The translations under genes were made by a program, and so were the position numbers. From contig NVWU01000008.1 in NCBI GenBank assembly GCA_002733765.1, positions 150,547-214,546 on the forward strand: DNA of 64,000 bases, written 5' to 3'. The notes below the pieces were generated by a model that saw only the letters and a list, made by a program, of their open reading frames with translations, made no database searches and was not told the origin of the DNA. The stretch comes from Colwellia sp. Lineage in GTDB: Bacteria > Pseudomonadota > Gammaproteobacteria > Enterobacterales > Alteromonadaceae. Shown here piece after piece: positions 1-9,892 of the stretch (the first letter of the stretch is position 1; each line of letters starts with the position of its first letter).

Positions 1-664
1 TATTAACCGGTACTTTAATTTGATCGTTAACCTGACCCTTAATCTGACTTTCAGGTTTCGCATCTATATTCGTTTCAATAGTCGGAGATTCAACAACAGG
101 TGGTTGCACGGATAACTCAGGTGCTTCAACGATTTTTTTGACGACATTTACATCAACTATGTCAGTAACATTACTACTGGCTGGCTGTTCTTGCGTTGAT
201 TTATCAAATAAATTAACAGACAGTTCTGGCTCTTGTAACCACCATAACACCATCAAACCAAACAAAAGAGCGGCAATTAAATAACTAAACCACATTAAAC
301 GGCTATGCTCAGCTTGTTTTTCGGTTAAATTAGAAAAACTCTGCATTTCACTGCGTTGTACTTCCGCAATACTAAGCATGTCATATGCGCTAAGCACCTC
401 GTCAATATCAACGGCCACCAATTTAGCATAATTGCGTAAGTAGCCACGATTAAACGTTGCTGGCAACGCGGGGTCAAAAATGTCTTGTTCTATTTCATTG
501 ACTAAATTTGTTCTAAAATTTAACCTGTTACTTACATCTTCTGCACTTAGCGATAACTTTTTTCGTGCTTCACTCAGCATTAAACCAGGACCAACTACTT
601 CTATATTTTCACAAAGCTCATCCACTTGTTTACTACTAGCGGCAGTTAACACTTCTTTATTCAT
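1..664 (-). CDS. rodZ: Cytoskeletal cell-shape protein RodZ (C-terminus cut by window edge)
   Basis: RodZ is an inner-membrane protein that links MreB filaments to the elongation machinery. About 221 N-terminal residues are visible. A HTH_25-type Xre-like helix-turn-helix covers roughly residues 24-90 (LSEARKKLSLSAEDV, then the family pattern FNRGYLRNYAKL). A basic juxtamembrane stretch and one membrane helix (FSYLIAALLFGLMVLWWL) follow near residues 135-155. After that comes a Pro/Val/Glu/Thr-rich periplasmic linker that leaves the window, so the C-terminal DUF4115 domain is not seen. The ATG directly follows the TAA of pilW with no spacer, which indicates translational coupling. The order ndk-rlmN-pilW-rodZ is the conserved gammaproteobacterial arrangement, and ispG would be expected next. 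Confidence 0.93.
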   Translation of the reverse strand, partial: MNKEVLTAASSKQVDELCENIEVVGPGLMLSEARKKLSLSAEDVSNRLNFRTNLVNEIEQDIFDPALPATFNRGYLRNYAKLVAVDIDEVLSAYDMLSIAEVQRSEMQSFSNLTEKQAEHSRLMWFSYLIAALLFGLMVLWWLQEPELSVNLFDKSTQEQPASSNVTDIVDVNVVKKIVEAPELSVQPPVVESPTIETNIDAKPESQIKGQVNDQIKVPVN

Positions 665-2227
665 TTATTCAGTCACCGTATTAGGATCTATTAAATGCAA
701 TGTATCATTGATACGAATTTTTTTATTACCGGTAAGATTATTCCAACGACGTAAGGCTTTAATCTTAATGTTATATTTCACCGAAATACCATACAAAGTA
801 TCACCCGTGCTTACCACATGAATTTCAGGCGATTCATTACTAACATCACCACTTTTTTGACCTTCTGTAGCGTCGATAATTAACGGCTCTTTCACTGTAG
901 GCTCATCTTCGATAATAAGAACAGGCTTTTTAGCAATGTGAAATACCTCTTGATCTTCAAGCAGTACCTCTTTTTCAACTAACGCTACCGTATTGATTTT
1001 ATTTTCAGTTATGAGTGTTGTTGTTTTATTATCTTTTTCCATTTTAGGTGCGACGAGAACAACAACCCGTTTATATTGGTCACTCGTACTAGCTGGGGTT
1101 TTGCTAACTACCCTCTGTTCTTGTTCAGGAATTGGGCTGACAATGGCAACACTTCCCATGGTCAAAGCAGCATTAATTGCCGCCGCAGAGGCTGTAGGTA
1201 TTGATGACGGCCTCACCATAGTGTTTGTTGTCGCTTTAGTTGTCGTTAATGCAGGCACTATTGCTGCTGGCATAACTTTTTGATTGGCTACTTCCGCTTT
1301 TACTACACTAGCACTAGTCGCTGCACTACTTGATAATGCCTTTTTAGGTGATAGTTTCACCACACGTTTTTTGGATTTAACGGGCGTATCACTAATTTGG
1401 GTTAATTTATATCTTTTCGCTAAGCTGTCAGCCTCAATCAATTCAAGTTCATTCAACAAATATTGTTGTGCTTCCCATGATTGTGGGTACATTTTCACTA
1501 ACATAGCGCCATAATTTTTAGCGGTACGACGCTGTCCTAATTTCAAATAGACTTTATAAGCTAACGCGATAGATTGTGGCGTAAAACGCCGAGTAACTTT
1601 TTCAAAGCGTTGTTCATATTCTTTAGCTTGGGTAAATTCACCCATGGCATATTGTAAACGTACCATTTGAAATAATGTCGATGCATTACCTGGGCTATGC
1701 ATAACCGCTTTGTATAAATACATCTCTGCTTTGATAAAGTTATCTTTTTGTAAAAAACAAGACGATAAATTTTCATAACTTTTAGCGACCAATATATAGC
1801 TAGGTACCGCAATAGCTTTTAATAACTGTTTTTCTGCCGCCTCAATTTGATCTTGGCGACATAAATACACGCCATAATTATTTAAGGTATTAGCATCATC
1901 ACTTTTTAACGACAGCGCTTGCTCAAATGCCCCTACCGCGAGTTCATTCTCACCAACAGTTTCATAATAATGGGCAAACGCTGTGTATACTTGCACCATA
2001 TCGGGAGCAAATTTTTTCGCTTTTTCTAAATTTTGCTTGGCTTGCGCCATATTACCCATTCTCAAATAACCTAAACCAAGTGAAATACGCGTTGCCGCCA
2101 TGTCATCTCTATTGGCTTGATTTTTCACCACAGGCGTTTCACCATTTTCAAATTCTTGCGTTACACAGGCTGACAACGCAACTGATATTACCGCAACAAT
2201 GAGTAATGAAATTCGTTTTTTAGTCAA
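665..2227 (-). CDS. pilW: Type IV pilus biogenesis lipoprotein PilW/PilF with C-terminal LysM
   Basis: PilF/PilW is the outer-membrane pilotin that helps the PilQ secretin assemble. The 520-residue product starts with a lipoprotein signal whose lipobox is L-S-A-C (Cys21). Tandem TPR repeats follow at about residues 40-260 (ISLGLGYLRMGNMAQAK, NNYGVYLCRQDQ and related). A long low-complexity Ala/Ser/Thr/Val linker follows (about 280-450), and a LysM domain ends the protein (HVVSTGDTLYGISVKYNIK, about 467-512). Classical PilF is about 250 residues, so the linker plus LysM extension is a lineage variant that probably anchors the protein to peptidoglycan. It lies 68 bp downstream of rlmN and is flush with rodZ, which suggests one operon. 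Confidence 0.9.
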   Translation of the reverse strand: MTKKRISLLIVAVISVALSACVTQEFENGETPVVKNQANRDDMAATRISLGLGYLRMGNMAQAKQNLEKAKKFAPDMVQVYTAFAHYYETVGENELAVGAFEQALSLKSDDANTLNNYGVYLCRQDQIEAAEKQLLKAIAVPSYILVAKSYENLSSCFLQKDNFIKAEMYLYKAVMHSPGNASTLFQMVRLQYAMGEFTQAKEYEQRFEKVTRRFTPQSIALAYKVYLKLGQRRTAKNYGAMLVKMYPQSWEAQQYLLNELELIEADSLAKRYKLTQISDTPVKSKKRVVKLSPKKALSSSAATSASVVKAEVANQKVMPAAIVPALTTTKATTNTMVRPSSIPTASAAAINAALTMGSVAIVSPIPEQEQRVVSKTPASTSDQYKRVVVLVAPKMEKDNKTTTLITENKINTVALVEKEVLLEDQEVFHIAKKPVLIIEDEPTVKEPLIIDATEGQKSGDVSNESPEIHVVSTGDTLYGISVKYNIKIKALRRWNNLTGNKKIRINDTLHLIDPNTVTE

Positions 2228-2295
2228 AGGTTTATCCCTAATGTATCAACCATGGTGAAATACTATTATGTAAAATTTTTAAGATAGTAACCTGA

Positions 2296-3480
2296 TCAAA
2301 CTATTTTTACCGAAATTTCGTCAGCTTTTATCTGTTTTTTTTCTGTTTGTATCTTTTGTTGTCTTTGGGTACGTTTAGTACGATCGAATACATCACCAGC
2401 TAACTGACCGCATGCTGCATCAATATCTTCGCCACGTGGCCGACGCGTAATAACCGTTAAGCCATAACTTTGTAAAACTTTATCAAAACGATCAATACGA
2501 GAATTACTTGGACGCGAGTATGGGGAGCCAGGATAAGGATTAAAAGGGATCAAATTAATTTTACTGGGTAAGCCTTTTAACACGTGCGCTAACGCATGCG
2601 CTTGATCCGTTGAATCATTAACATGATCTAGCATGACATATTCGATTGTTGCCTGCTTATTCGCTTTAGAGCCATCAATGTAACGACCCGCCGCCGCAAT
2701 AAATTCTTCTAATGGATATTTTTTATTAATGGGTACCAATTCATCACGTAGAGCATTATCCGGGGCATGAATTGAAATCGCTAAGGCACAATCAATTTTA
2801 GCTTTCAGCATATCAAGTGCTGGTACAACACCCGAAGTACTTACCGTAACTCGGCGCTTAGATAAACCATAACCCAAATCATTTAACATGGTATCAAGGG
2901 CTGGAATTAGGTTTTTCATATTAAGTAACGGCTCACCCATCCCCATCATAACGATATTGGTAATAGGTCTTTTGCCGGTAATACGCGTGGCGCCAATGTC
3001 ATTAGCCACTCGCCATACTTGGCCAATAATTTCTGCCATGGACAAATTACGATTAAAACCTTGTTGAGCCGTTGCACAAAAAGTACATTCAAGCGCACAA
3101 CCTACCTGTGAGGAGACACATAATGTAGCGCGATCATTTTCAGGGATCCAAACGGTTTCAACTTCTTGACCACCCTCTAACACCAAAGCATATTTAATAG
3201 TGCCATCTTTCGACACTTGCTTTTCAGAAATTTCTGGCGCTTTAATTTCACAGTTACGTTGCAGTTTTTCCCTAAGTTTTCTATTTATATTAGTCATTTG
3301 CTCAAAATCACTATAACCAAAGTGATAGATCCATTTCATAATTTGATCCGCTCTAAAAGGTTTTTCTCCAATAGAGGAAAAATACTCTCGTAATCCTTGA
3401 TGATCAAAATTTAATAGATTGATTTTGCTACTTTCTTTAGCAACTTCTTTGACATTTTCTGTGACGATTGGGTCGCTCAT
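2296..3480 (-). CDS. rlmN: Dual-specificity 23S rRNA/tRNA adenine-C2 methyltransferase RlmN
   Basis: This radical-SAM enzyme methylates C2 of A2503 in 23S rRNA and of A37 in some tRNAs. The signature Cys triad is C-A-L-E-C-T-F-C, inside [20 protein letters not shown]. Other RlmN blocks are [27 protein letters not shown] and [10 protein letters not shown], and the C-terminal Cys of the mechanism lies in DIDAACGQL. The frame stays open 15 codons upstream, but that extension is hydrophobic and non-conserved. The ATG at 3480 (MSDPIVTEN) gives a normal 394-residue protein. A lysine/glutamine-rich tail (about 375-394) follows the catalytic core. It is the first gene of the rlmN-pilW-rodZ run and lies downstream of ndk. 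Confidence 0.95.
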   Translation of the reverse strand: MSDPIVTENVKEVAKESSKINLLNFDHQGLREYFSSIGEKPFRADQIMKWIYHFGYSDFEQMTNINRKLREKLQRNCEIKAPEISEKQVSKDGTIKYALVLEGGQEVETVWIPENDRATLCVSSQVGCALECTFCATAQQGFNRNLSMAEIIGQVWRVANDIGATRITGKRPITNIVMMGMGEPLLNMKNLIPALDTMLNDLGYGLSKRRVTVSTSGVVPALDMLKAKIDCALAISIHAPDNALRDELVPINKKYPLEEFIAAAGRYIDGSKANKQATIEYVMLDHVNDSTDQAHALAHVLKGLPSKINLIPFNPYPGSPYSRPSNSRIDRFDKVLQSYGLTVITRRPRGEDIDAACGQLAGDVFDRTKRTQRQQKIQTEKKQIKADEISVKIV

Positions 3481-3518
3481 ACAACAAGTTCTCAAAACTG
3501 ATAGGGAAAAAATAAATA

Positions 3519-3565
3519 ATATCAATTAAAGTAATGAATGAGTCATTCATTACTTTAATTGATAT
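3519..3565. repeat. Perfect 47-nt palindrome (23-bp arms, 1-nt centre)
   Basis: Positions 3519-3541 and 3543-3565 are exact reverse complements around a single G at 3542. The arms are AT-rich (TCATTCATTACTTTAATTGA is the core of the right arm). It lies about 40 bp upstream of the rlmN start and on the opposite side of the ndk terminator. It has no GC-rich stem followed by a U-run, so it is not a standard terminator. It could be a cruciform-forming site, an operator for a dimeric regulator of rlmN, or a miniature-element scar. Confidence 0.8.
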
Positions 3566-3676
3566 AAGGTCGCGAATTGTACGCTTTTCAAGCGAATTTC
3601 GCAATTTTATGCTTAATAGCATTGAAGCAATAAATGGATTAATTCATAATTTCAATTGGTATAAACATAAAAGACA

Positions 3677-3712
3677 AAAAGGATTTTACTAATGACTCAG
3701 TAAAATCCTTTT
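3677..3712 (-). terminator. Rho-independent terminator of ndk
   Basis: A 14-bp perfect stem (AAAAGGATTTTACT pairs with AGTAAAATCCTTTT) flanks an 8-nt loop. On the minus strand the stem runs into a T-rich stretch. It begins about 58 bp after the ndk stop codon and so separates ndk from rlmN transcription. Confidence 0.75.
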
Positions 3713-3769
3713 GTTTGTAGACCAGAGTTTATTCTAGCTAAAGTAGCGTAATAAATTACGCCCTACAAA

Positions 3770-4201
3770 TTAGCGTGTACGGCTACAGATTTCTTCATCA
3801 GAGAAAAAATAAGCAATTTCACGTGCTGCAGATTCTAACGCATCAGAACCATGAGCCGCATTTTCGTCAATGCTATCAGCAAGATCAGCACGGATAGTAC
3901 CCGCAAGTGCTTCAGCAGGGTTAGTAGCACCCATGATTTCACGGTTTTTAAGAACAGCGTTTTCGCCTTCTAATACTTGTACCATTACTGGGCCTGAAGT
4001 CATAAATTCAACTAAAGCACCAAAGAAAGGACGTTCGCTATGTTCAGCGTAGAAACCTTCAGCTTTTTCTTGGCTTAAGTGAATCATTTTAGAAGCAACA
4101 ATCTTTAAACCAGCAGTTTCAAAACGGTTGTAGATTTGACCAATGAAGTTTTTAGCAACTGCGTCTGGTTTTACGATAGAGAAAGTACGTTCGATAGCCA
4201 T
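3770..4201 (-). CDS. ndk: Nucleoside diphosphate kinase
   Basis: Ndk transfers the gamma-phosphate from ATP to nucleoside diphosphates through a phospho-histidine. The 143-residue length matches the bacterial enzyme. The N-terminus [15 protein letters not shown] carries the nucleotide-binding Lys, and the active-site His is in [17 protein letters not shown] near residue 117. [16 protein letters not shown] and [16 protein letters not shown] are family blocks. The ATG is preceded by AAAAGGGCTT on the minus strand. It is a separate transcription unit with its own terminator, upstream of rlmN as in Enterobacterales. Confidence 0.97.
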   Translation of the reverse strand: MAIERTFSIVKPDAVAKNFIGQIYNRFETAGLKIVASKMIHLSQEKAEGFYAEHSERPFFGALVEFMTSGPVMVQVLEGENAVLKNREIMGATNPAEALAGTIRADLADSIDENAAHGSDALESAAREIAYFFSDEEICSRTR

Positions 4202-4642
4202 GATAAGCCCTTTTAATAAATTTAAATTTTAGTGTTATTAAGTAGAGACCAAATAAACAAACTGACATCTACAAATTTTGGCGCGATTATAAACGAAATA
4301 AGAGTAAACTCCTAATACTAACCGTTGAATAATGCGCATAATTTTTCACTTATTTTTTGCCTATTTTTTCTGGTCCTTTAGTCTTAGTCATCAAATAAAA
4401 AAATAAGGTATTATTTGATTTAAAATGAAAAAAAACTTATTTATATATTTTATAAATCACGCTGTAACTCAAGCTGGTTATGATTTCTTTCCTTTATTTG
4501 TTAAAAAAACAATAAATACCTCATCATTTTTTCTCTAGACCATCATATTTGGTTGTTACATTTGGTCACATTGTCGAAAAATTTCTGCAATGCTTTCATA
4601 GTTCACTGCAAGGTAATATTAAAAGCAACTACAGGAACATCA
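4202..4642. other. Divergent intergenic region between ndk and the permease gene
   Basis: This is 441 bases of very AT-rich DNA between divergent genes, so it must hold the ndk promoter (near 4202-4300) and the promoter of the permease/ligase operon. I see no convincing ORF, RNA gene or strong dyad in it. An in-frame extension of the permease frame back to 4553 is not conserved-looking and is treated as untranslated. Confidence 0.5.
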
Positions 4643-6061
4643 ATGCAATTTATCAAGCGCGCGCATGGAGACGAGCAACCATACTGGCCAGCAGGGCCAT
4701 TTAAAATTAGATTACCTTTTGTTCATTACCGCTGGGAACTCCCAGAAATGATACAAGGGTTTTTCATGTTCGTGGTTGGTTTGGCCATGATTCCTTTGCT
4801 TGAAAGCTATTTAGGTATGCCCTATGAAGCGGCATTAGCGTTTACTTTTATTGCTGGTATAGGTTATATTTTACCCGCGTTACTCGGCGTTCCTTTGGTT
4901 CCCGGTTGGATAACACCAGCCATTCCCGTGGTATTACTTTATTTGAAGGGCTTTGAACCCGGCCCTGAAGCAATCAGAGCATTGTTTGCTTTACAAATTG
5001 AAGTTTCTATTATTTTTCTTATTTTGGGTGCGACTCGTCTAGGGTCCAAGTTAGTTGATGTTATTCCAAACTCATTAAAGTGTGGAATAATTATTGGCGC
5101 GGGTATGGCCGCAATGATGGGAGAACTAAAAATTGGTGGTCGTATCGATTCAACGCCAGTTTCATTGATTGTTGGTTCTATTATTTCAGCCTATATCTTA
5201 TTTTCTCTTTCTTTTAAAAATGTCGTTAATGAAAACTCTTTTGCCCGAAAAATTGCTAACTTTGGCATGGTACCGGGAATGATCATTGCCATGCTTGTTG
5301 GTTGGGCTGTCGGTGAATATCCGTTACCTGAAATAGAATGGGGCATTACTAATCCTAATTTTTCGTTGATGTGGGATTATTTACCCTTTACCGTTGGTTA
5401 TCCTGATTTAGAGGTATTCTTACTAGCCATCCCAACAGCAATAATTGCCTATGTTATTGCCTTTGGCGATATCCTGGTTGGTTTTACCTTAGTGAAGCGT
5501 GTTGATCATATTCGTACTGATGAAAAAATAGAAGAAAATGTTGATCGTGTTCATTTAGTTACTGCTATTCGTAATGGTTTTCACGCATTTTTCGCGCCAT
5601 GGCCTGGACTAGCAGGACCATTATGGACCGCAGCCCATGCAACAGTTGCTGAACGTTATGCAATGGGTCGTAAATCTATGGAATCTATTTATAGTGGCGG
5701 TGGTACTTTTTGGATGAGTGGTTTACTTGCTCTATTCGCATTACCTTTAGTGACTTTATTTAAACCAGTCTTACCAATAGCACTTTCTCTTACACTAGTG
5801 CTTACCGCTTACATTTGTATTATGGTTGGTATGGAACAACTAAAAAATTCAACTGAACGAGGCGTTGCGGGTATTGTTGCGGTTACATTAGCGATGCCAG
5901 ATCCTAAATCTACCATGTATGCTGTATGTATTGGTGTAGTACTTTATTTTCTAATTGAGCGACCTAGACTATTGGGTAAGCATAACAGTAAAGATAATAT
6001 TATTTTTTCTGATGAAGCGCAGGAAGAAGTCACCGTAACGACAAGCAATAATACGCAGTAA
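4643..6061 (+). CDS. Multi-pass membrane permease, SLC23/NCS2-like
   Basis: The product is a highly hydrophobic polytopic protein of about 472 residues with roughly 11-13 predicted membrane segments. Examples are GFFMFVVGLAMIPLLESYLG, IIFLILGATRLGSKLVDVI and IAIPTAII-type stretches. The overall look resembles the nucleobase-ascorbate (SLC23/NCS2) fold, including a Gly/Ala-rich CGIIIGAGMAAMMGELKIGG segment, but I cannot assign a substrate. The ATG at 4643 is chosen because ACAGGAAC lies just upstream and the preceding in-frame residues do not resemble a transporter N-terminus. Its stop is 15 nt before the next gene, an acyl-CoA ligase, so the pair probably imports and activates the same carboxylate (inference). 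Confidence 0.65.
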   Translation: MQFIKRAHGDEQPYWPAGPFKIRLPFVHYRWELPEMIQGFFMFVVGLAMIPLLESYLGMPYEAALAFTFIAGIGYILPALLGVPLVPGWITPAIPVVLLYLKGFEPGPEAIRALFALQIEVSIIFLILGATRLGSKLVDVIPNSLKCGIIIGAGMAAMMGELKIGGRIDSTPVSLIVGSIISAYILFSLSFKNVVNENSFARKIANFGMVPGMIIAMLVGWAVGEYPLPEIEWGITNPNFSLMWDYLPFTVGYPDLEVFLLAIPTAIIAYVIAFGDILVGFTLVKRVDHIRTDEKIEENVDRVHLVTAIRNGFHAFFAPWPGLAGPLWTAAHATVAERYAMGRKSMESIYSGGGTFWMSGLLALFALPLVTLFKPVLPIALSLTLVLTAYICIMVGMEQLKNSTERGVAGIVAVTLAMPDPKSTMYAVCIGVVLYFLIERPRLLGKHNSKDNIIFSDEAQEEVTVTTSNNTQ

Positions 6062-6076
6062 TAGGAGAATATAATA

Positions 6077-7702
6077 ATGACCTCTATAAATATTTTTGAA
6101 CAGTATTTAGAGCCAAATGAAGCTAACTATATGGCGCTAACGCCCATTTCATTTTTAGAGCGAGCGGCATTTGTTTACCCAGACAAAACAGCAACCGTTA
6201 ATGGTGATATTCGTCATACTTGGTTAGAAGTTTTTCAACGTTGTACACGCTTTGCTAGTGCTTTGGCAAAACGAGGCATTGGCCGAGGTGACACGGTATC
6301 AGTGATAGCACCCAATATTAGCGAACACTTTGAAGTACACTTCGGTGTACCGATGAGTGGCGCCGTACTCAATTCTATTAATACACGTCTTGATGCAGAA
6401 GCAATTGCTTTCATACTTGTGCATGCCGAAACCAAAGTGTTAATTACCGATAAAGAATTTAGCCCAATCGTTAAAAAAGCATTACGAATGATCCCACATA
6501 AGCCTTTAGTTATTGATATTGATGATCCTAACTTTAGCGACGGTCAATTAATCGGTTCGTTAACCTATGATCAATTACTTGATGAAGGTGATAGTGATTT
6601 TGAACCGCTACGCCCTAACAATGAATGGGATGCGATAACCCTAAATTACACCTCAGGTACAACAGGTGATCCTAAAGGGGTAGTTTATCACTACCGTGGT
6701 GCCTACCTTAATGCCGTCAGTAATGTTATGTCATGGAGTATGGGTGAACATCCCGTCTATTTATGGACACTACCGATGTTTCATTGTAATGGTTGGTGTT
6801 TTCCTTGGTCAATTGCCGCAACCGCTGGCACCAGCGTTAGTTTACGCCATGTGCGCGCCGAACCTATCTTTAACTTAATTAGAACCGAAAAAGTAGGCTA
6901 CTTTTGTGGTGCTCCTATTGTATTAAATATGCTTAACGGCGCAGAAGCCTCATTAAAAGCTGATATCAATCATGCAGTGAAAGTAATGACTGCCGGTGCA
7001 CCACCACCTGCTTCGGTAATTGAAGGCATGGAAGCTTCTGGTTTTAAAGTGACTCATACCTATGGCTTGACCGAGACCTACGGCCCTTCTGTTGTTTGTG
7101 CTTGGCATGACGAATGGAATGAAGAAAGTGCAGAGCAACAAGCTAAATTAAAATCTCGTCAAGGCGTTCGCTCTCCAATGCTTGATCAACTGATGGTAGC
7201 AGACCCTGAAACCTTAGAACCTGTGCCAAAAGATGGTGAATCAGTCGGTGAGATATTTATGCGCGGCAACCTAGTGATGAAGGGCTATCTAAAAAACCCT
7301 TCTACCACTCAAGCTGCTTTTGAAGGCGGTTGGCTTCATTCTGGTGATATCGCGGTTTGGCACAATGATGGCTATATTGAAATAAAAGATCGCTCAAAAG
7401 ATGTCATTATTTCAGGTGGTGAAAACATTTCAAGCGTTGAAGTTGAAGATATATTATATCGCCATCCTAAAGTTCAAGAAGTGGCCGTGGTAGCAAAAAA
7501 AGATGATAAATGGGGGGAGACTCCTTGCGCCTTTATTACCCCAATGCCAAATGTTGAAATAACAGAACAGGAAATGATCAGCTTTTGTCGCGATAACATG
7601 GCGCACTTTAAAGCACCAAAAACAATTATATTTGGTGAACTACCAAAAACCTCAACAGGAAAAATACAAAAGTTTATTTTGCGCGCGCAAGCAAATAAGT
7701 AA
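6077..7702 (+). CDS. AMP-forming acyl-CoA ligase (short/medium-chain type)
   Basis: This 541-residue ANL-superfamily ligase activates a carboxylic acid to its CoA thioester via an acyl-adenylate. The adenylate-forming motif is LNYTSGTTGDPKGVVYHYRG. Further motifs are THTYGLTETYGP (A5), GGWLHSGDIAVWHNDGYIEIKDR (A7/A8) and the catalytic Lys in LPKTSTGKIQKF. The N-terminal LTPISFLERAAFVYPDKTA and NSINTRLDAEAIAFIL blocks match the group of medium-length ligases related to plant AAE proteins, whose substrates vary widely. A strong AGGAGA Shine-Dalgarno precedes the ATG. It forms a two-gene operon with the permease and ends at a strong terminator. It is clearly paralogous to the ligase at 55429-57060. 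Confidence 0.88.
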   Translation: MTSINIFEQYLEPNEANYMALTPISFLERAAFVYPDKTATVNGDIRHTWLEVFQRCTRFASALAKRGIGRGDTVSVIAPNISEHFEVHFGVPMSGAVLNSINTRLDAEAIAFILVHAETKVLITDKEFSPIVKKALRMIPHKPLVIDIDDPNFSDGQLIGSLTYDQLLDEGDSDFEPLRPNNEWDAITLNYTSGTTGDPKGVVYHYRGAYLNAVSNVMSWSMGEHPVYLWTLPMFHCNGWCFPWSIAATAGTSVSLRHVRAEPIFNLIRTEKVGYFCGAPIVLNMLNGAEASLKADINHAVKVMTAGAPPPASVIEGMEASGFKVTHTYGLTETYGPSVVCAWHDEWNEESAEQQAKLKSRQGVRSPMLDQLMVADPETLEPVPKDGESVGEIFMRGNLVMKGYLKNPSTTQAAFEGGWLHSGDIAVWHNDGYIEIKDRSKDVIISGGENISSVEVEDILYRHPKVQEVAVVAKKDDKWGETPCAFITPMPNVEITEQEMISFCRDNMAHFKAPKTIIFGELPKTSTGKIQKFILRAQANK

Positions 7703-7791
7703 ATATGAAGGTCTTTGCTGAATAGTAGTGATATATGAAAACGGCTTAGGGTTGTTTGAGTATAGCCCCTCCCTAGCGCTACTATTTTTTT

Positions 7792-7819
7792 GGGCTGGCT
7801 TATCGCCAGCCCTTTTTTT
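7792..7819 (+). terminator. Rho-independent terminator of the permease/ligase operon
   Basis: The stem GGGCTGGC / GCCAGCCC (8 bp, perfect) encloses loop TTATC and is followed by seven T residues. A T-run also precedes it, although termination on the minus strand would need A residues there. It lies 90 bp after the ligase stop and isolates the following sensor kinase. Confidence 0.9.
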
Positions 7820-7856
7820 ATACTAATATCATCATTTCATTGAACACAAGTGATTA

Positions 7857-9869
7857 ATGTTTTTACAACAAAAATTATCCCACACTTTCTTTTCTGCCAT
7901 TATCTCCATTTTGTTAGTGTTACTTATTGGTATCTATTGGTACTCGGTGCCATTAATTAACAAAGAAGTATATAAAATTGAAAAAAATGCTAGTCGCTTA
8001 GTGTTAAATAACGTTTTTGAATTAGCGAGTAGCATGCAGCTAAACCTAAAACCTCGTAAAGAAGAAGTTATTCATCGATTACGAAAAATCATCAAAAACA
8101 GTGTTATTGCCAAAACAGGTTATCTTTTCATTTTTGATGAACAAGGCAATATGCTGCATCACCCTAATCCTAATATTAATGGGTCTAACGCCTTAAAACT
8201 TAAAGACCCAGAGACCGGAGGATTAATTTTACAAGAGCTCATTGCTGTTGCTGATACTGGGCAAGAACTTGAATATAAATGGGATAAGCCTAGCGATGCC
8301 AATAATTATAGTCACAGTAAATTATCTTTAGTTCGACACTTGCCCGAACTAGGTTGGTATATTTGTTCTTCTGTTTATATAGACGAATTACAAAGCAGCG
8401 GAAAACTGCTCAGCCAACGAATTTTAACCATGGGCTTTATTACCTTCATGTGCGCGATTTGTTTAGCGTTAATTTTTTCCTATTGGGTAACCAAACCAAT
8501 CAACACACTTGCGTTGATTGCAAAAAAGGTGAGCCAAGGAGATTTAACGGTAAATAGTGGCATATCACGACCCGATGAATTAGGCGTGTTAGGCAAAGCA
8601 TTTGACGATATGGTAACTCAAATGCGTGAAAACATTGAAATGCTTGATTTAAAAGTGGCTTCACGAACACAAACTTTAGCCACAACAAATGCGCAACTGC
8701 AACAAGCAATGATTGAAAGCCAGCAAGCACAAGAACAATTAGCCCAAGTACAACACATCAATGCTGTTGGACAGCTTGCCGGAGGTTTAGCACACGATTT
8801 TAATAATATACTGACTATTATTCTAGGAAACTTACTCGCTGCTCAGCAAGATAATGAGAATAACAAAATATTATTATCGCGTTTACTCCCGGCAATAAAA
8901 GCCTCCCGTAAAGGTAGTGATATTACTAACCGTTTATTAGCCTTTTCACGACGACAATATTTACTCCCTTGTAGAGTCAATATTTCCGTATTAATTGATG
9001 AAACTATCGAGTTATTAAAGGGCTCTTTACCAAGTAATATCACCATTAACACTGATTATTCAAGTGAAGAATTACAAGTTTATGTCGATGCTAACCAGTT
9101 AGAGAATTGCATAATTAATTTAGTCTTAAATGCAAAAGATGCCATGCCAAACGGTGGCGTTATCACTATAATTATCAATAAAATAATAGTGAATAACACC
9201 TTACAGTTTGATGAAGAAGTTATCTTAGGCGACTATCTTGAGATCACTATAATAGATAATGGTTACGGCTTTTCAGAGCAAGCAATAAACAAAGCATTTG
9301 AGCCCTTTTTTACCACAAAATCTACTCACCAAGGTTCAGGCCTTGGTTTGAGCATGGTATTTGGTTTTATCAAACAATCACAAGGCTACATTAACATTGC
9401 TAATCGACAAAATGGCGGTGCTAAAATATCGCTATTGTTACCCTTACTGACTTATCAAAAAGAAGAGATGAATTCAAAAGCAACGCGTGAAGATGGTAAA
9501 GAAATAGCCAATGAAACCGACTTCTCAAATAAACTAATTTTATTAGTTGAGGATGATCATGATGTTCGCGCGATTATTAGAGAACAGTTAATATCATTTG
9601 GTCTAAATGTTATCGAGGCAAATGACAGTAATGAAGCCGAACAACTTATTGATACTATTAATGACTTATATGGTATGGTTTCAGATATTACTATGCCAGG
9701 TAATAAAGATGGTTTTGAGCTTGCGGCTTTGTTAAAAAGTCGCGCTCCTAACTGTAAAGTTGTACTCATGAGTGGCTATTTTCAACAGCATGATAAACCT
9801 AATGAAGACGTGCCTATTTTATTAAAAAAACCTTTTGTTGCAAGTAAGTTATTTCAAGCATTACAATAA
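7857..9869 (+). CDS. Hybrid sensor histidine kinase: Cache, HAMP, HisKA, HATPase, receiver
   Basis: The 670-residue membrane kinase has a membrane helix at about 10-30 and an extracytoplasmic Cache_2-type sensor (KTGYLFIFDEQGNMLHHPNP...GWYICSSVYIDEL, about 60-185). A second helix (about 190-210), HAMP (about 210-260) and a short coiled coil follow. The NtrB-like H-box is GGLAHDFNNIL with His313. The ATPase domain has NLVLNAKDAM (N box), IIDNGYGF (G1) and GSGLGLSMVFG (G2). The C-terminal receiver has LVEDD, Asp610 in SDITMPG and LLKKPF. Cache domains of this form usually bind small organic ligands. It is followed 23 nt later by an OmpR-type regulator. The ATG has only a weak upstream Shine-Dalgarno. 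Confidence 0.9.
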   Translation: MFLQQKLSHTFFSAIISILLVLLIGIYWYSVPLINKEVYKIEKNASRLVLNNVFELASSMQLNLKPRKEEVIHRLRKIIKNSVIAKTGYLFIFDEQGNMLHHPNPNINGSNALKLKDPETGGLILQELIAVADTGQELEYKWDKPSDANNYSHSKLSLVRHLPELGWYICSSVYIDELQSSGKLLSQRILTMGFITFMCAICLALIFSYWVTKPINTLALIAKKVSQGDLTVNSGISRPDELGVLGKAFDDMVTQMRENIEMLDLKVASRTQTLATTNAQLQQAMIESQQAQEQLAQVQHINAVGQLAGGLAHDFNNILTIILGNLLAAQQDNENNKILLSRLLPAIKASRKGSDITNRLLAFSRRQYLLPCRVNISVLIDETIELLKGSLPSNITINTDYSSEELQVYVDANQLENCIINLVLNAKDAMPNGGVITIIINKIIVNNTLQFDEEVILGDYLEITIIDNGYGFSEQAINKAFEPFFTTKSTHQGSGLGLSMVFGFIKQSQGYINIANRQNGGAKISLLLPLLTYQKEEMNSKATREDGKEIANETDFSNKLILLVEDDHDVRAIIREQLISFGLNVIEANDSNEAEQLIDTINDLYGMVSDITMPGNKDGFELAALLKSRAPNCKVVLMSGYFQQHDKPNEDVPILLKKPFVASKLFQALQ

Positions 9870-9892
9870 AAAGAATAGAGGTGATCACACTT

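Noticed and set aside
993..1514. Plus-strand open frames opposite pilW
   Set aside because: They lie wholly within the pilW gene and owe their length to its Ala/Thr/Val-rich linker; no motif or ribosome-binding site supports them.
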